Source: Clostridiales bacterium (GTDB lineage Bacteria > Bacillota > Clostridia > Lachnospirales > Lachnospiraceae). From it: a stretch of 26,165 nucleotides of DNA. Positions 7,433 through 15,083 of the stretch are shown here, one piece after another; position 1 is the stretch's first letter, and the number at the start of each line of letters is the position of its first letter. Under the pieces are notes generated by a model. The model was not told the DNA's origin. It made no database searches and saw only the letters and a program-made list of their open reading frames with translations. The position numbers and the translations under genes are program-made. Location of the stretch: the NCBI GenBank assembly GCA_019423835.1, contig JAHZAR010000015.1, positions 1 through 26,165 of the forward strand, written 5' to 3'.

Positions 7433-7448
7433 TTCATAGATATTGTGC
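7433..7448. promoter_or_regulatory. NrdR-box-like site 2 (second nrdD, one strong half)
   Basis: TTCATAGATATTGTGC matches the consensus at 10 of 16 positions; only the right half (ATATTGTG) is strong. It overlaps the -35 hexamer at 7443-7448, so occupancy would block RNA polymerase. Confidence 0.45.
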
Positions 7449-7471
7449 TTTCTTCTGTCTTTTGCTATAAT
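7443..7471 (+). promoter_or_regulatory. Promoter of the second nrdD (extended -10)
   Basis: TTGTGC (7443-7448), 17-bp spacer, TATAAT (7466-7471), with TGC in front giving a TG-N-TATAAT extended -10. The start of transcription is predicted near 7478, leaving a ~39-nt leader. Confidence 0.75.
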
Positions 7472-7516
7472 GGAATCTGTACCCTCGTGACGGGTTTTTG
7501 GAAAGGAGAAGGCAGT

Positions 7517-9919
7517 ATGATAAATGTGATTAAACGTGACGGAGAGATAGCTGACTTCAATCTGGCGAAGATAACGAATGCGATCAAGAAGGCATTCAAG
7601 GCCACCAGCAATGAGTACAGCCAGGAGATACTGGAGCTTTTATCCCTCCGTGTGACCGCTGATTTTCAGCCCAAGCTGCGAAACGGCAAGATCAGCGTGG
7701 AGGAGATACAGGACAGTGTGGAACATGTGCTGGAGCAGACCGGATACACGGAGGTGGCGAAGGCATATATTTTATATAGAAAGCAGAGAGAAAAAATCCG
7801 CAATATGAAGGCAACCATCCTGGACTATAAGGATGTGGTGAACAGCTACGTGAAGGTAGAGGACTGGCGCGTGAAGGAAAATTCCACCGTCACCTATTCC
7901 GTGGGAGGATTGATTCTGAGCAATTCAGGAGCTGTGACGGCCAACTACTGGCTGTCTGAGATCTACGATCATGAGGTGGCAGAGGCTCACAGAAACGCCG
8001 ACATTCACCTGCACGATCTGTCTATGCTGACAGGCTACTGTGCAGGCTGGTCTTTAAAGCAGCTTCTTCTGGAGGGACTGGGAGGCATCACGGGAAAGAT
8101 TACCTCGTCGCCGGCCAAGCATCTTTCCGTTCTCTGCAACCAGATGGTAAATTTCCTGGGAATTATGCAGAACGAGTGGGCAGGGGCACAGGCATTCTCC
8201 TCCTTTGACACGTACCTGGCTCCGTTTGTGAGGGTGGACAATCTCTCCTATGATGCAGTCAAAAAGTGCATTGAATCCTTTATCTACGGCGTCAACACCC
8301 CAAGCCGCTGGGGAACGCAGGCACCGTTTTCCAACATCACCCTGGACTGGACCGTGCCGGACGATATGGCTGAGATGAATGCCATCGTGGGCGGAAAGGA
8401 GATGGATTTCAAATATAAGGACTGCAAGCGCGAGATGGACATGATCAACAAGGCCTTTATTGAAACTATGATCGAGGGAGATGCCAACGGACGGGGATTC
8501 CAGTATCCGATTCCCACCTACTCCATCACCAGAGAGTTTGACTGGTCTGACACAGAAAACAACCGCCTTCTCTTTGAGATGACATCCAAATACGGAACCC
8601 CGTATTTTTCAAACTATATTAACAGTGACATGCAGCCAAGCGATGTCAGGAGTATGTGCTGCCGCCTGAGACTGGATTTAAGGGAGCTGAGAAAGAAGAC
8701 CGGCGGCTTCTTCGGCTCAGGGGAGAGTACCGGCTCAGTGGGCGTAGTGACGATCAATATGCCGAGAATCGCCTATCTGGCAGTGGATGAGGACGATTTT
8801 TACCATCGCCTGGATCACATGATGGATGTGGCAGCCCGCTCCCTGAAGACAAAGAGGGATGTGATCACGAAGCTTCTGGACAATGGGCTTTACCCTTATA
8901 CGAAACGGTACCTGGGAACCTTTGAAAACCATTTTTCCACCATCGGTCTGGTGGGAATGAATGAGGCGGGACTCAACGCCAGATGGATCCGCAAGGATAT
9001 GACCCACAAAGAGACGCAGGAGTTTACAAAGAACGTGCTGAACCACATGAGGGAGAGGCTCTCGGATTATCAGGAATTATACGGGGATCTCTACAACCTG
9101 GAGGCCACTCCGGCTGAGTCCACCTCCTACCGGCTGGCAAAGCATGACAGGGAGCGGTATCCTGACATTATCACAGCCGGAGCGCCGGGAGAAACGCCGT
9201 ACTATACAAACAGCTCTCACCTTCCGGTGGGATATACGGACGATGTCTTTGACGCCCTGGATATTCAGGACGAGCTGCAGACGCTTTACACCTCAGGAAC
9301 CGTATTCCATGCCTTCCTGGGAGAAAAGCTGCCGGACTGGCGGTCTGCCGCCAAGCTGGTCCGCACCATTGCGGAGAATTACCGGCTGCCGTACTACACG
9401 CTGTCTCCGACCTACTCGATCTGCAGGGAGCATGGATATCTGATCGGAGAGCACTTTACCTGCCCTGTCTGCGGTGAGAAGGCAGAGGTATACAGCCGAA
9501 TTACAGGCTACTACCGTCCGGTACAGAACTGGAATGAGGGCAAATCCCAGGAGTATAAGGACAGAAAGACCTACAGCATGGGCCATTCCAGAATGAAAAA
9601 CGGAAAGGAGTTTTCCGTTGGCCTGGAGGAGAAGCATGAGTCCGCCGGGGAGGAGCGCAAAGATACAGCCAGAAAGGGTGTGGCTGCCAGGGCAGGTGCT
9701 TACCTGTTTACCACTAAAACATGCCCCAACTGCCGGATGGCCAGGGAATTTTTAAAGGGAACCGAGTATACGGTGGTAGATGCGGAGGAGAATCCTGACA
9801 TGTCCGATCAGTTCGGGATTATGCAGGCTCCGACGCTGGTTCTCGTGGGAAAGGACGGAGAGATAAAGAAATTCGTCAATGCGTCCAATATCAGGAAGTT
9901 TGCTGAGGAACACAGATAA
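7517..9919 (+). CDS. nrdD: Class III ribonucleotide reductase NrdD with fused C-terminal redoxin domain
   Basis: An 800-residue anaerobic ribonucleoside-triphosphate reductase clearly different from the one at 789. It has an N-terminal ATP-cone (I-K-R-D-G-E-I-A-D-F-N), C175 in T-G-Y-C-A-G-W, and C382 in M-C-C-R as the probable thiyl-radical Cys. A zinc-binding region follows (C-R-E-H-G-Y and C-P-V-C-G), then the radical glycine G664 in R-I-T-G-Y-Y-R-P-V. The segment equivalent to the formate-type Asn reads G-S-V-G-V-V, so it looks like a redoxin-dependent subtype (inference). Residues ~722-800 form a thioredoxin/glutaredoxin-like domain: A-Y-L-F-T-T-K-T, redox pair C736-P-N-C739, and a cis-Pro-like A-P-T-L. 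This is plausibly a built-in reductant. The ATG at 7517 has AAAGGAG 8 nt upstream; the open frame continues back through the promoter and is not coding there. Confidence 0.93.
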   Translation: MINVIKRDGEIADFNLAKITNAIKKAFKATSNEYSQEILELLSLRVTADFQPKLRNGKISVEEIQDSVEHVLEQTGYTEVAKAYILYRKQREKIRNMKATILDYKDVVNSYVKVEDWRVKENSTVTYSVGGLILSNSGAVTANYWLSEIYDHEVAEAHRNADIHLHDLSMLTGYCAGWSLKQLLLEGLGGITGKITSSPAKHLSVLCNQMVNFLGIMQNEWAGAQAFSSFDTYLAPFVRVDNLSYDAVKKCIESFIYGVNTPSRWGTQAPFSNITLDWTVPDDMAEMNAIVGGKEMDFKYKDCKREMDMINKAFIETMIEGDANGRGFQYPIPTYSITREFDWSDTENNRLLFEMTSKYGTPYFSNYINSDMQPSDVRSMCCRLRLDLRELRKKTGGFFGSGESTGSVGVVTINMPRIAYLAVDEDDFYHRLDHMMDVAARSLKTKRDVITKLLDNGLYPYTKRYLGTFENHFSTIGLVGMNEAGLNARWIRKDMTHKETQEFTKNVLNHMRERLSDYQELYGDLYNLEATPAESTSYRLAKHDRERYPDIITAGAPGETPYYTNSSHLPVGYTDDVFDALDIQDELQTLYTSGTVFHAFLGEKLPDWRSAAKLVRTIAENYRLPYYTLSPTYSICREHGYLIGEHFTCPVCGEKAEVYSRITGYYRPVQNWNEGKSQEYKDRKTYSMGHSRMKNGKEFSVGLEEKHESAGEERKDTARKGVAARAGAYLFTTKTCPNCRMAREFLKGTEYTVVDAEENPDMSDQFGIMQAPTLVLVGKDGEIKKFVNASNIRKFAEEHR

Positions 9920-9955
9920 AAGGCAGCTCAGGCGGATAAAATGAATTGCAGGCGG

Positions 9956-10000
9956 AAACGGCGCCGCAGCTTCGGGAGAGGGAAGCTGCGGCGCCGTTTT
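9956..10000 (+). terminator. Strong terminator after the second nrdD
   Basis: An 18-bp perfect stem (AAACGGCGCCGCAGCTTC at 9956-9973 with its complement at 9982-9999) and an 8-nt loop are followed by a short T-run (TTTT to 10000). It is very stable, lies 36 nt after the stop, and isolates fbp from the RNR gene. Confidence 0.85.
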
Positions 10001-10128
10001 GCGGCCAAACGTCCGGTCACACGTTTCCAGGAGGAGAGCCGGACAGGAAGGGGAAGTCAGGGGGAAGAAGGGTTTTGGGTTATTATTTTCACAAAATCCC
10101 GATAAAACTATAAATATTCTCCGTATTA

Positions 10129-10137
10129 TGCTAAAAT
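10129..10137 (+). promoter_or_regulatory. Probable fbp promoter (extended -10)
   Basis: TG-C-TAAAAT (10129-10137) in an AT-rich stretch. The -35 position 17 bp upstream (TATAAA) is poor, so this depends on the extended -10. The start would be near 10144, giving a ~66-nt leader. Confidence 0.45.
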
Positions 10138-10209
10138 CATAGACAAGATAAGAAAATGCAGGGAAATTTTTCATTAAATTAAAAAACTGCCCAGTATTAG
10201 GAGGAGATT

Positions 10210-12168
10210 ATGAAGAACCTGGAAGAGAAGTATCTGGAACGGCTTTCGGAGCTGTACCCGACGATTGCGGCAGCATCCACAGAGGTGATCAATCTGGAAG
10301 CCATATTAAACCTTCCCAAGGGGACAGAACACTTTCTGACGGACGTGCACGGGGAGTATGAGGCCTTTTCCCATGTGCTGAAAAACGGTTCCGGCTCAGT
10401 GAAGAGAAAGATTGACGATGTGTTCGGAAATACCCTGAGCCGTCAGGACAAACAGGCGCTGGCAACGCTGATCTACTATCCGTGGGAAAAGATGGAGCGG
10501 ATCCTGAAAAAGGAGGAAAATCCAGAGGACTGGTATAAGATCACCCTTTACCGGCTGATTGAGGTATGCCGCCGAGCATCCAGCAAGTATACGCGCTCCA
10601 AGGTGCGAAAGGCTCTCCCAAAGGAGTTTGCCTATGTGATGGAGGAGCTGATCACAGAGAGAGGGGATCTGGCAGACAAGGAATCCTACTATGATGCCAT
10701 TGTGCGGACGATTATCCGTGTGGGGAGAGCAGGGCAGTTTATTGCGGCGCTCTGTGAGCTGATTCAGCGTCTGACCGTCGATCATCTGCACATTGTCGGA
10801 GATATCTTTGACAGGGGACCGGGACCCCATATCATTATGGACAAACTGATGGCCTATCACTCTGTGGACGTACAGTGGGGAAACCACGATGTGCTGTGGA
10901 TGGGAGCCGCGGCAGGGCAGCTCTGCTGCATTGCAACTGTGATCCGCATCTGTGCAAGGTATGGAAATCTCGATATTCTGGCGGACGGAGACGGTATCAA
11001 TCTTCTTCCGCTGGCAAACTTTGCCCTGAACACCTATGGGGAGGATCCCTGCTCCTGTTTTGCACTGAAGGGAACGAATACATATGAACAGCCGGAGCTG
11101 GAGCTGAACCTGAAAATGCACAAGGCGATCTCTGTCATTCAGTTTAAAGCGGAGGGACAGGCGATCAGGCGCCATCCCGAATTTGGCCTGGGGCACAGGA
11201 ATCTGCTTCAGCAGATTGACTATGAAAAAGGGACGATCTCCCTGGATGGAAAGGACTATCCGCTCCTTGACACAAATTTTCCCACCATTGATCCGGCGGA
11301 TCCCTGCCGGTTTACAGAGCAGGAGGCAGACATCATGGATCGCCTTGCCAAGGCTTTTATGGGATGCGAAAAGCTGCAGAGGCATATGAAATTCCTGCTT
11401 GCCAATGGGAGCCTGTATAAAGTCTACAATAACAATCTGCTCTACCACGGCTGCGTACCTCTCAACGGAGACGGTACATTAAAAGAGGTGGAAATCTACG
11501 GAAAGAGCTACAGGGGACGGGCCCTCTATGATGTTCTGGACAATTATGTCCGCAAGGGTTTTGTGGCCGTGGATGAGGAGGAGCGCGAAAAGGGACGGGA
11601 TTTGATGTGGTATATCTGGCTCAGTGAGAACTCTCCTCTGTTTGGGAAGGATAAGATGGCCACCTTTGAGCGGTATTTTCTGGCGGAGAAGGAAACCCAC
11701 CGGGAGGTGAAAAATCCTTATTACCAGTTCCTGGAAAATGAGGAGGTTGTGGACCGGATTCTCCGGGAGTTTGGGCTTGAGCCGGAGGGGGCCCATATCA
11801 TCAACGGGCATGTGCCAGTCAAATCAAAAGATGGAGAAAGTCCGATTAAGTGCGGCGGAAAGCTGCTGATTATCGACGGCGGCTTTTCCAGAGCCTATCA
11901 GAAGGAGACAGGAATTGCCGGGTACACGCTGATCTATAATTCCTACGGCCTGATCCTGGCGGCACACAGGCCCTTTGAATCCACAGAGGCGGCTATCGAG
12001 AATGAGAGCGATATACACTCAGACAGCACGGTAGTCAAATGGGTTGCCAGAAGAAAAAGGGTGGGAGATACAGATACCGGACGGGAGCTGAGAGAAAAGA
12101 TTCAGGATCTGGAGAGACTTCTGGAGGCCTACTACAGCGGAGCGATAGCGGAAAAGTTTACAGGATAG
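10210..12168 (+). CDS. fbp: Fructose-1,6-bisphosphatase, class III
   Basis: A 652-residue gluconeogenic enzyme hydrolysing fructose 1,6-bisphosphate to fructose 6-phosphate. It belongs to the Firmicute class III (Bacillus Fbp-like, ~640-670 residues), a calcineurin-like metallophosphatase fold. Metal-site motifs are visible: D45-V-H47-G-E, G197-D198-I-F-D201-R-G, and G224-N225-H226-D227. Late motifs are N-G-H-V-P-V-K and I-I-D-G-G-F-S-R-A-Y. The ATG at 10210 has TAGGAGGAG 4-10 nt upstream. It is monocistronic in appearance: a strong terminator precedes it, and 155 nt without a clear terminator separate it from the next gene. The protein is full length with no missing motif. Confidence 0.96.
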   Translation: MKNLEEKYLERLSELYPTIAAASTEVINLEAILNLPKGTEHFLTDVHGEYEAFSHVLKNGSGSVKRKIDDVFGNTLSRQDKQALATLIYYPWEKMERILKKEENPEDWYKITLYRLIEVCRRASSKYTRSKVRKALPKEFAYVMEELITERGDLADKESYYDAIVRTIIRVGRAGQFIAALCELIQRLTVDHLHIVGDIFDRGPGPHIIMDKLMAYHSVDVQWGNHDVLWMGAAAGQLCCIATVIRICARYGNLDILADGDGINLLPLANFALNTYGEDPCSCFALKGTNTYEQPELELNLKMHKAISVIQFKAEGQAIRRHPEFGLGHRNLLQQIDYEKGTISLDGKDYPLLDTNFPTIDPADPCRFTEQEADIMDRLAKAFMGCEKLQRHMKFLLANGSLYKVYNNNLLYHGCVPLNGDGTLKEVEIYGKSYRGRALYDVLDNYVRKGFVAVDEEEREKGRDLMWYIWLSENSPLFGKDKMATFERYFLAEKETHREVKNPYYQFLENEEVVDRILREFGLEPEGAHIINGHVPVKSKDGESPIKCGGKLLIIDGGFSRAYQKETGIAGYTLIYNSYGLILAAHRPFESTEAAIENESDIHSDSTVVKWVARRKRVGDTDTGRELREKIQDLERLLEAYYSGAIAEKFTG

Positions 12169-12323
12169 AGACGGACGGAGATTCGGGATATGAGCGTCAG
12201 AGGACAATTCCCCCTGCCATTTTTATCATTTTAACGCATTAATGCACCATTTTGCCTTGTATTTTGTGCAGTTTTGTAGTAAACTGTCAAGAAACAGGTA
12301 TATATATAAAGGAGAAAAGTGGA

Positions 12324-13706
12324 ATGGAAAGAGAGAAATTTTCGTCGCGCCTGGGATTTATCCTGATCTCCGCAGGCTGTGCCATCGGCCTCGGAAATGT
12401 CTGGAGATTTCCGTATATTGTAGGGCAGTACGGCGGAGCGGCCTTTGTGCTGATTTACGTGGCCTTTCTGCTTCTTCTGGGCCTTCCCATCATCGTCATG
12501 GAGTTCGCAGTGGGGCGTGCCAGCCAGAAGAGCGTGGCCCTGTCTTTTGATGTTTTGGAACCAAAGGGAAGCAAATGGCACATCGAAAAATGGTTCGCCA
12601 TGGCCGGAAATTACATCTTAATGATGTTTTATACAACCGTTGCCGGCTGGCTTGTCTACTACTTTGTGAAGATGGCAAAAGGAGATTTTGCGGGTCTGGA
12701 TCCGGCCGGAGTGTCTGAGCAGTTCAATGCTGTGATGGCGAGCCCGTCTATCAACGTGGGATATATGATTTTCGTGGTTGTGGTCTGCTTTGCTATCTGC
12801 GCAATGGGCCTCCAGGCGGGAGTTGAAAAGATTACCAAGATTATGATGGTTGTGCTTCTGCTCCTGATGATTGTCCTGGCGGCGAACTCTGTCATGATGA
12901 AAAACAGCGGTCCAGGACTTGAATTTTACCTGAAACCGGATTTCCAGAAGATTAAGGATGCGGGACTCGGCGAGGTGGTGTTCGCGGCACTGGGACAGTC
13001 CTTCTTTACGCTGAGCATCGGAATCGGCGCTCTGGCGATCTTTGGCAGCTACATAGGCAAAGAGAGACGTCTGACAGGAGAGGCTATCAGTGTTCTCATC
13101 CTGGACACCTGTGTGGCATTTATGGCGGGACTGATCATATTCCCGGCCTGCTTTGCCTACAACATCGAGGCAGGACAGGGACCATCCCTGATCTTTGTGA
13201 CCCTGCCCAATGTGTTCAACAATATGTCCGGCGGAAGGTTCTGGGGAAGCCTGTTCTTCGTGTTTATGGCATTCGCGGCAGGCTCCACAGTGATTGCCGT
13301 ATTCCAGAATATTGTATCCTTTGCCACCGATCTGACAGGCTGCTCTGTAAAGAAGGCAGTTGCAGTGAATCTGGTAGCAGTGATTATCCTCTCTCTTCCC
13401 TGTGCGCTGGGCTTTAATCTGTTAAGTGCAGTTGCACCGTTTGGAGCAGGCTCCACCATCATGGATCTGGAGGATTTCATTGTCAGCAACAACCTTCTTC
13501 CTCTGGGAAGCCTTGTATATCTCTTATTCTGCACAAGCCGCTACGGCTGGGGCTTCAAAAACTTCCTGGCGGAAGCGGATGAGGGAAAGGGCATTAAATT
13601 CCCGGCATGGGCGAGAGTTTACATTTCCTACGGGATCCCGATTATTGTGCTGATTATCTTTGTTCAGGGCTACTGGTCAAAGTTTGCACCGATGTTTATG
13701 AATTAG
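12324..13706 (+). CDS. Neurotransmitter:sodium symporter (NSS/SNF family) amino-acid transporter
   Basis: A 460-residue inner-membrane Na+-coupled transporter. The N-terminal family signature is intact: S-A-G-C-A-I-G-L-G-N-V-W-R-F-P-Y in TM1, followed by Y-G-G-A-A-F in TM2. About 11 hydrophobic segments can be counted, ending with I-P-I-I-V-L-I-I-F and a short tail. This is the bacterial 11-helix form (as in MhsT/Tyt1) rather than the 12-helix eukaryotic one. Substrates of bacterial relatives are amino acids such as Tyr, Trp or Ala; the one here cannot be read. The ATG at 12324 is chosen because AAAGGAG (12308-12314) is 9 nt upstream. An upstream in-frame ATG at 12252 lacks a ribosome site and lies in AT-rich probable promoter sequence. 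A large hairpin follows. Confidence 0.93.
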   Translation: MEREKFSSRLGFILISAGCAIGLGNVWRFPYIVGQYGGAAFVLIYVAFLLLLGLPIIVMEFAVGRASQKSVALSFDVLEPKGSKWHIEKWFAMAGNYILMMFYTTVAGWLVYYFVKMAKGDFAGLDPAGVSEQFNAVMASPSINVGYMIFVVVVCFAICAMGLQAGVEKITKIMMVVLLLLMIVLAANSVMMKNSGPGLEFYLKPDFQKIKDAGLGEVVFAALGQSFFTLSIGIGALAIFGSYIGKERRLTGEAISVLILDTCVAFMAGLIIFPACFAYNIEAGQGPSLIFVTLPNVFNNMSGGRFWGSLFFVFMAFAAGSTVIAVFQNIVSFATDLTGCSVKKAVAVNLVAVIILSLPCALGFNLLSAVAPFGAGSTIMDLEDFIVSNNLLPLGSLVYLLFCTSRYGWGFKNFLAEADEGKGIKFPAWARVYISYGIPIIVLIIFVQGYWSKFAPMFMN

Positions 13707-13740
13707 AATGAAATAGTTTGACTGCTTCAGGTAGAGGGAA

Positions 13741-13785
13741 AGCGCCCCCGCCGGGAACTCAGATACGGTTCCCGGCGGGGGCGCT
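13741..13785. terminator. Bidirectional terminator hairpin between convergent genes
   Basis: An 18-bp perfect GC-rich stem (AGCGCCCCCGCCGGGAAC at 13741-13758 with its complement at 13768-13785) has a 9-nt loop. The T-run is poor on both strands (CTTGG on +, CTTTCCC on -). It sits between the + strand symporter and the - strand gene ending at 13844, so it may end both transcripts. Confidence 0.7.
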
Positions 13786-13843
13786 TGGCATACATGCGCC
13801 GGCGGCCCGGAGCTGAGCCCCACAGACAGAGCGGGGCGGTCTG

Positions 13844-14296
13844 TCACCGGGCAGACGCCTTTGAAAGGCAGGTTTCGATGGCCTGCACAAGAGCAGCCGA
13901 GGTATACTGTGTCCCTTCCGGGTATGTAAGGTTTTCCAGGGACTGGGAGGAGCAGATCTGCTCGGAGAGCTGTTCCAGTGCCGGAGCCATGAGAGGGTAC
14001 ATGGTTTCCACGGAATCGCTCAGGGGCGAGAGGGCAATGGAGTTGATGTGATCGGCATCCACTGCCACCTCCAGATCTACATTCTGGCTTCCGAGTACGA
14101 GAGAAGTCCGGTAGATGCCTGGGGTGTAGGAAACCGCGCCGGCCTGTACCTGGCTGGAGGAAACGGGGCCGGATTCCTCTTTTGGCCGGAACATAATAAA
14201 AAACAGAGTGATGAGAATGATGCCAAGACCGATAAATATGGCCGTATAGATAATTTCCTTCATGCGGAGCACCACAATTTTTGTTTTAGAGCTCAT
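13844..14296 (-). CDS. Small membrane-anchored protein with FMN-binding-like domain
   Basis: A 150-residue protein on the minus strand, the only one in the window. One N-terminal transmembrane helix (about 14-36: I-I-Y-T-A-I-F-I-G-L-G-I-I-L-I-T) is followed by an exported or cytoplasmic domain. That domain starts Y-T-P-G-I-Y-R-T-S-L-V-L, continues with alternating residues (V-D-L-E-V-A-V-D-A-D-H-I-N-S-I) and ends E-G-T-Q-Y-T-S-A-A-L-V-Q-A-I. This order resembles FMN_bind domains (D-G-x-Y ... V-x-V-x-x-G-K-I ... G-A-T-x-T-S-x-A-V). Flavin binding is a guess from pattern only. The start follows a GGGGGG ribosome site; a second Met at position 12 has none. It converges with the symporter and is divergent from the marR operon. 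Codon use looks like that of its neighbours. Confidence 0.75.
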   Translation of the reverse strand: MSSKTKIVVLRMKEIIYTAIFIGLGIILITLFFIMFRPKEESGPVSSSQVQAGAVSYTPGIYRTSLVLGSQNVDLEVAVDADHINSIALSPLSDSVETMYPLMAPALEQLSEQICSSQSLENLTYPEGTQYTSAALVQAIETCLSKASAR

Positions 14297-14439
14297 AAAA
14301 AGCCCCCCGATTTTGTTTATTACAGTGTATTTTGGAAAATCGGGATTTATGACAGGGAATGCTGTGAGGAGGGATGGGGGAGTGATAAGCGAACAATGAG
14401 GCCTCTGTAAAAAAGCAGTGTTAAGGTTTCTGAAAGCGG

Positions 14440-14468
14440 TTGACTTTAATCCGAAATCGGACTAAAAT
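14440..14468 (+). promoter_or_regulatory. Promoter of the marR-ABC operon
   Basis: TTGACT (14440-14445), exactly 17-bp spacer, TAAAAT (14463-14468): one mismatch in each hexamer. An operator palindrome fills the spacer. Transcription would start near 14475, leaving a leader of ~147 nt before marR. Confidence 0.8.
14446..14463. promoter_or_regulatory. Operator 1 of the MarR-type regulator (in the promoter spacer)
   Basis: The core TCCGAAATCGGA (14450-14461) is a palindrome lying wholly between the -35 and -10 hexamers, so bound repressor would exclude RNA polymerase. The 18-bp block 14446-14463 is the exact reverse complement of 14479-14496. Assignment to this MarR protein is inferred from adjacency. 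Confidence 0.75.
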
Positions 14469-14478
14469 AGTGCTTGTA

Positions 14479-14496
14479 AGTCCGATTTCGGATTAA
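14479..14496. promoter_or_regulatory. Operator 2 of the MarR-type regulator (downstream of the start)
   Basis: The core TCCGATTTCGGA (14481-14492) is a palindrome whose centre is 31 bp from that of operator 1, about three helical turns. It lies just past the predicted transcription start, as a second roadblock or cooperative site. Confidence 0.75.
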
Positions 14497-14621
14497 GAGA
14501 AACGTTCCTGAAGAGATGGCCAGGCGGATTCATCCAGAAGCACCCCGTAAGGCTGCAAAATGGAGCCGGTTTGGCCGGTCTGGGAAAAGTTAAGATTAAA
14601 AACAGTTCAGGGAGGAATACG

Positions 14622-15083
14622 ATGGAGGAGAAGCAGGGGCAGGAGCTCAGAGAGTTTAACCGCCTATATAAAAAGCTGGAGGAGCTGTATCACAGTCTGT
14701 CACTGAGGCTTGGAATGTCAGACAGTATTTTTGCGATTCTCTACACCATCTGTGAGTTGGGAGACGGATGTTCTCAGAAGGAGATCTGTGAGCAGCTCTC
14801 TGCCAGCAAGCAGACGATCAACTCGGCAATACGCAAGCTGGAAAATCAGGGAATTCTCTGTCTGAGAAGGGGGGAGAGAGGGAGAGAGCTTCACATTCAC
14901 CTGACGGAGAGAGGGAGACGTGAGGTGAGTGAGAAAATTTTTCCTGTCATGGAGGCTGAGGATCGGGCATTTATCAGGATGCCAGAGCAGGAACGGGCGG
15001 AGTTTCTGCGGCTGAGCCGCATGTATGTGGACGCCATGATCCGGGAAACCGCTTCTATTACGGCTTTGGAGGAAAGACCATGA
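14622..15083 (+). CDS. MarR-family transcriptional regulator
   Basis: A 153-residue winged-helix regulator. A helical dimer segment at both ends flanks the DNA-binding core: S-Q-K-E-I-C-E-Q-L, then S-K-Q-T-I-N-S-A-I-R-K-L-E (recognition helix region, ~60-85), then the wing G-E-R-G-R-E-L-H-I-H-L-T-E-R-G-R. MarR proteins usually repress an adjacent efflux or resistance operon and release DNA on binding an aromatic ligand. The ATG at 14622 has GGGAGG 6-11 nt upstream; the frame extends back to 14571 without a ribosome site. The gene ends ATGA-overlapping the first ABC gene (4 nt), showing a common transcript. Two matching palindromes in the promoter suggest autoregulation. Confidence 0.92.
   Translation: MEEKQGQELREFNRLYKKLEELYHSLSLRLGMSDSIFAILYTICELGDGCSQKEICEQLSASKQTINSAIRKLENQGILCLRRGERGRELHIHLTERGRREVSEKIFPVMEAEDRAFIRMPEQERAEFLRLSRMYVDAMIRETASITALEERP

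Larger units (their letters stand above)
7400..7451. repeat. 13-bp perfect inverted repeat at the second nrdD promoter
   Basis: AAAGCACAATATC (7400-7412) and GATATTGTGCTTT (7439-7451) are perfect inverted repeats 26 nt apart. Each arm contains an NrdR-type half site (CACAATAT / ATATTGTG). The pair straddles the upstream edge of the promoter of the second nrdD. Confidence 0.75.

Noticed and set aside
7286..7516. N-terminal extension of the second NrdD
   Set aside because: The frame is open upstream but covers NrdR-like sites and the promoter; translation starts at the ATG with a good ribosome site at 7517, where the ATP-cone begins.
10396..11448. 350-codon open frame on the minus strand within fbp
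   Set aside because: Antisense to fbp metal-site motifs; no supporting signals.
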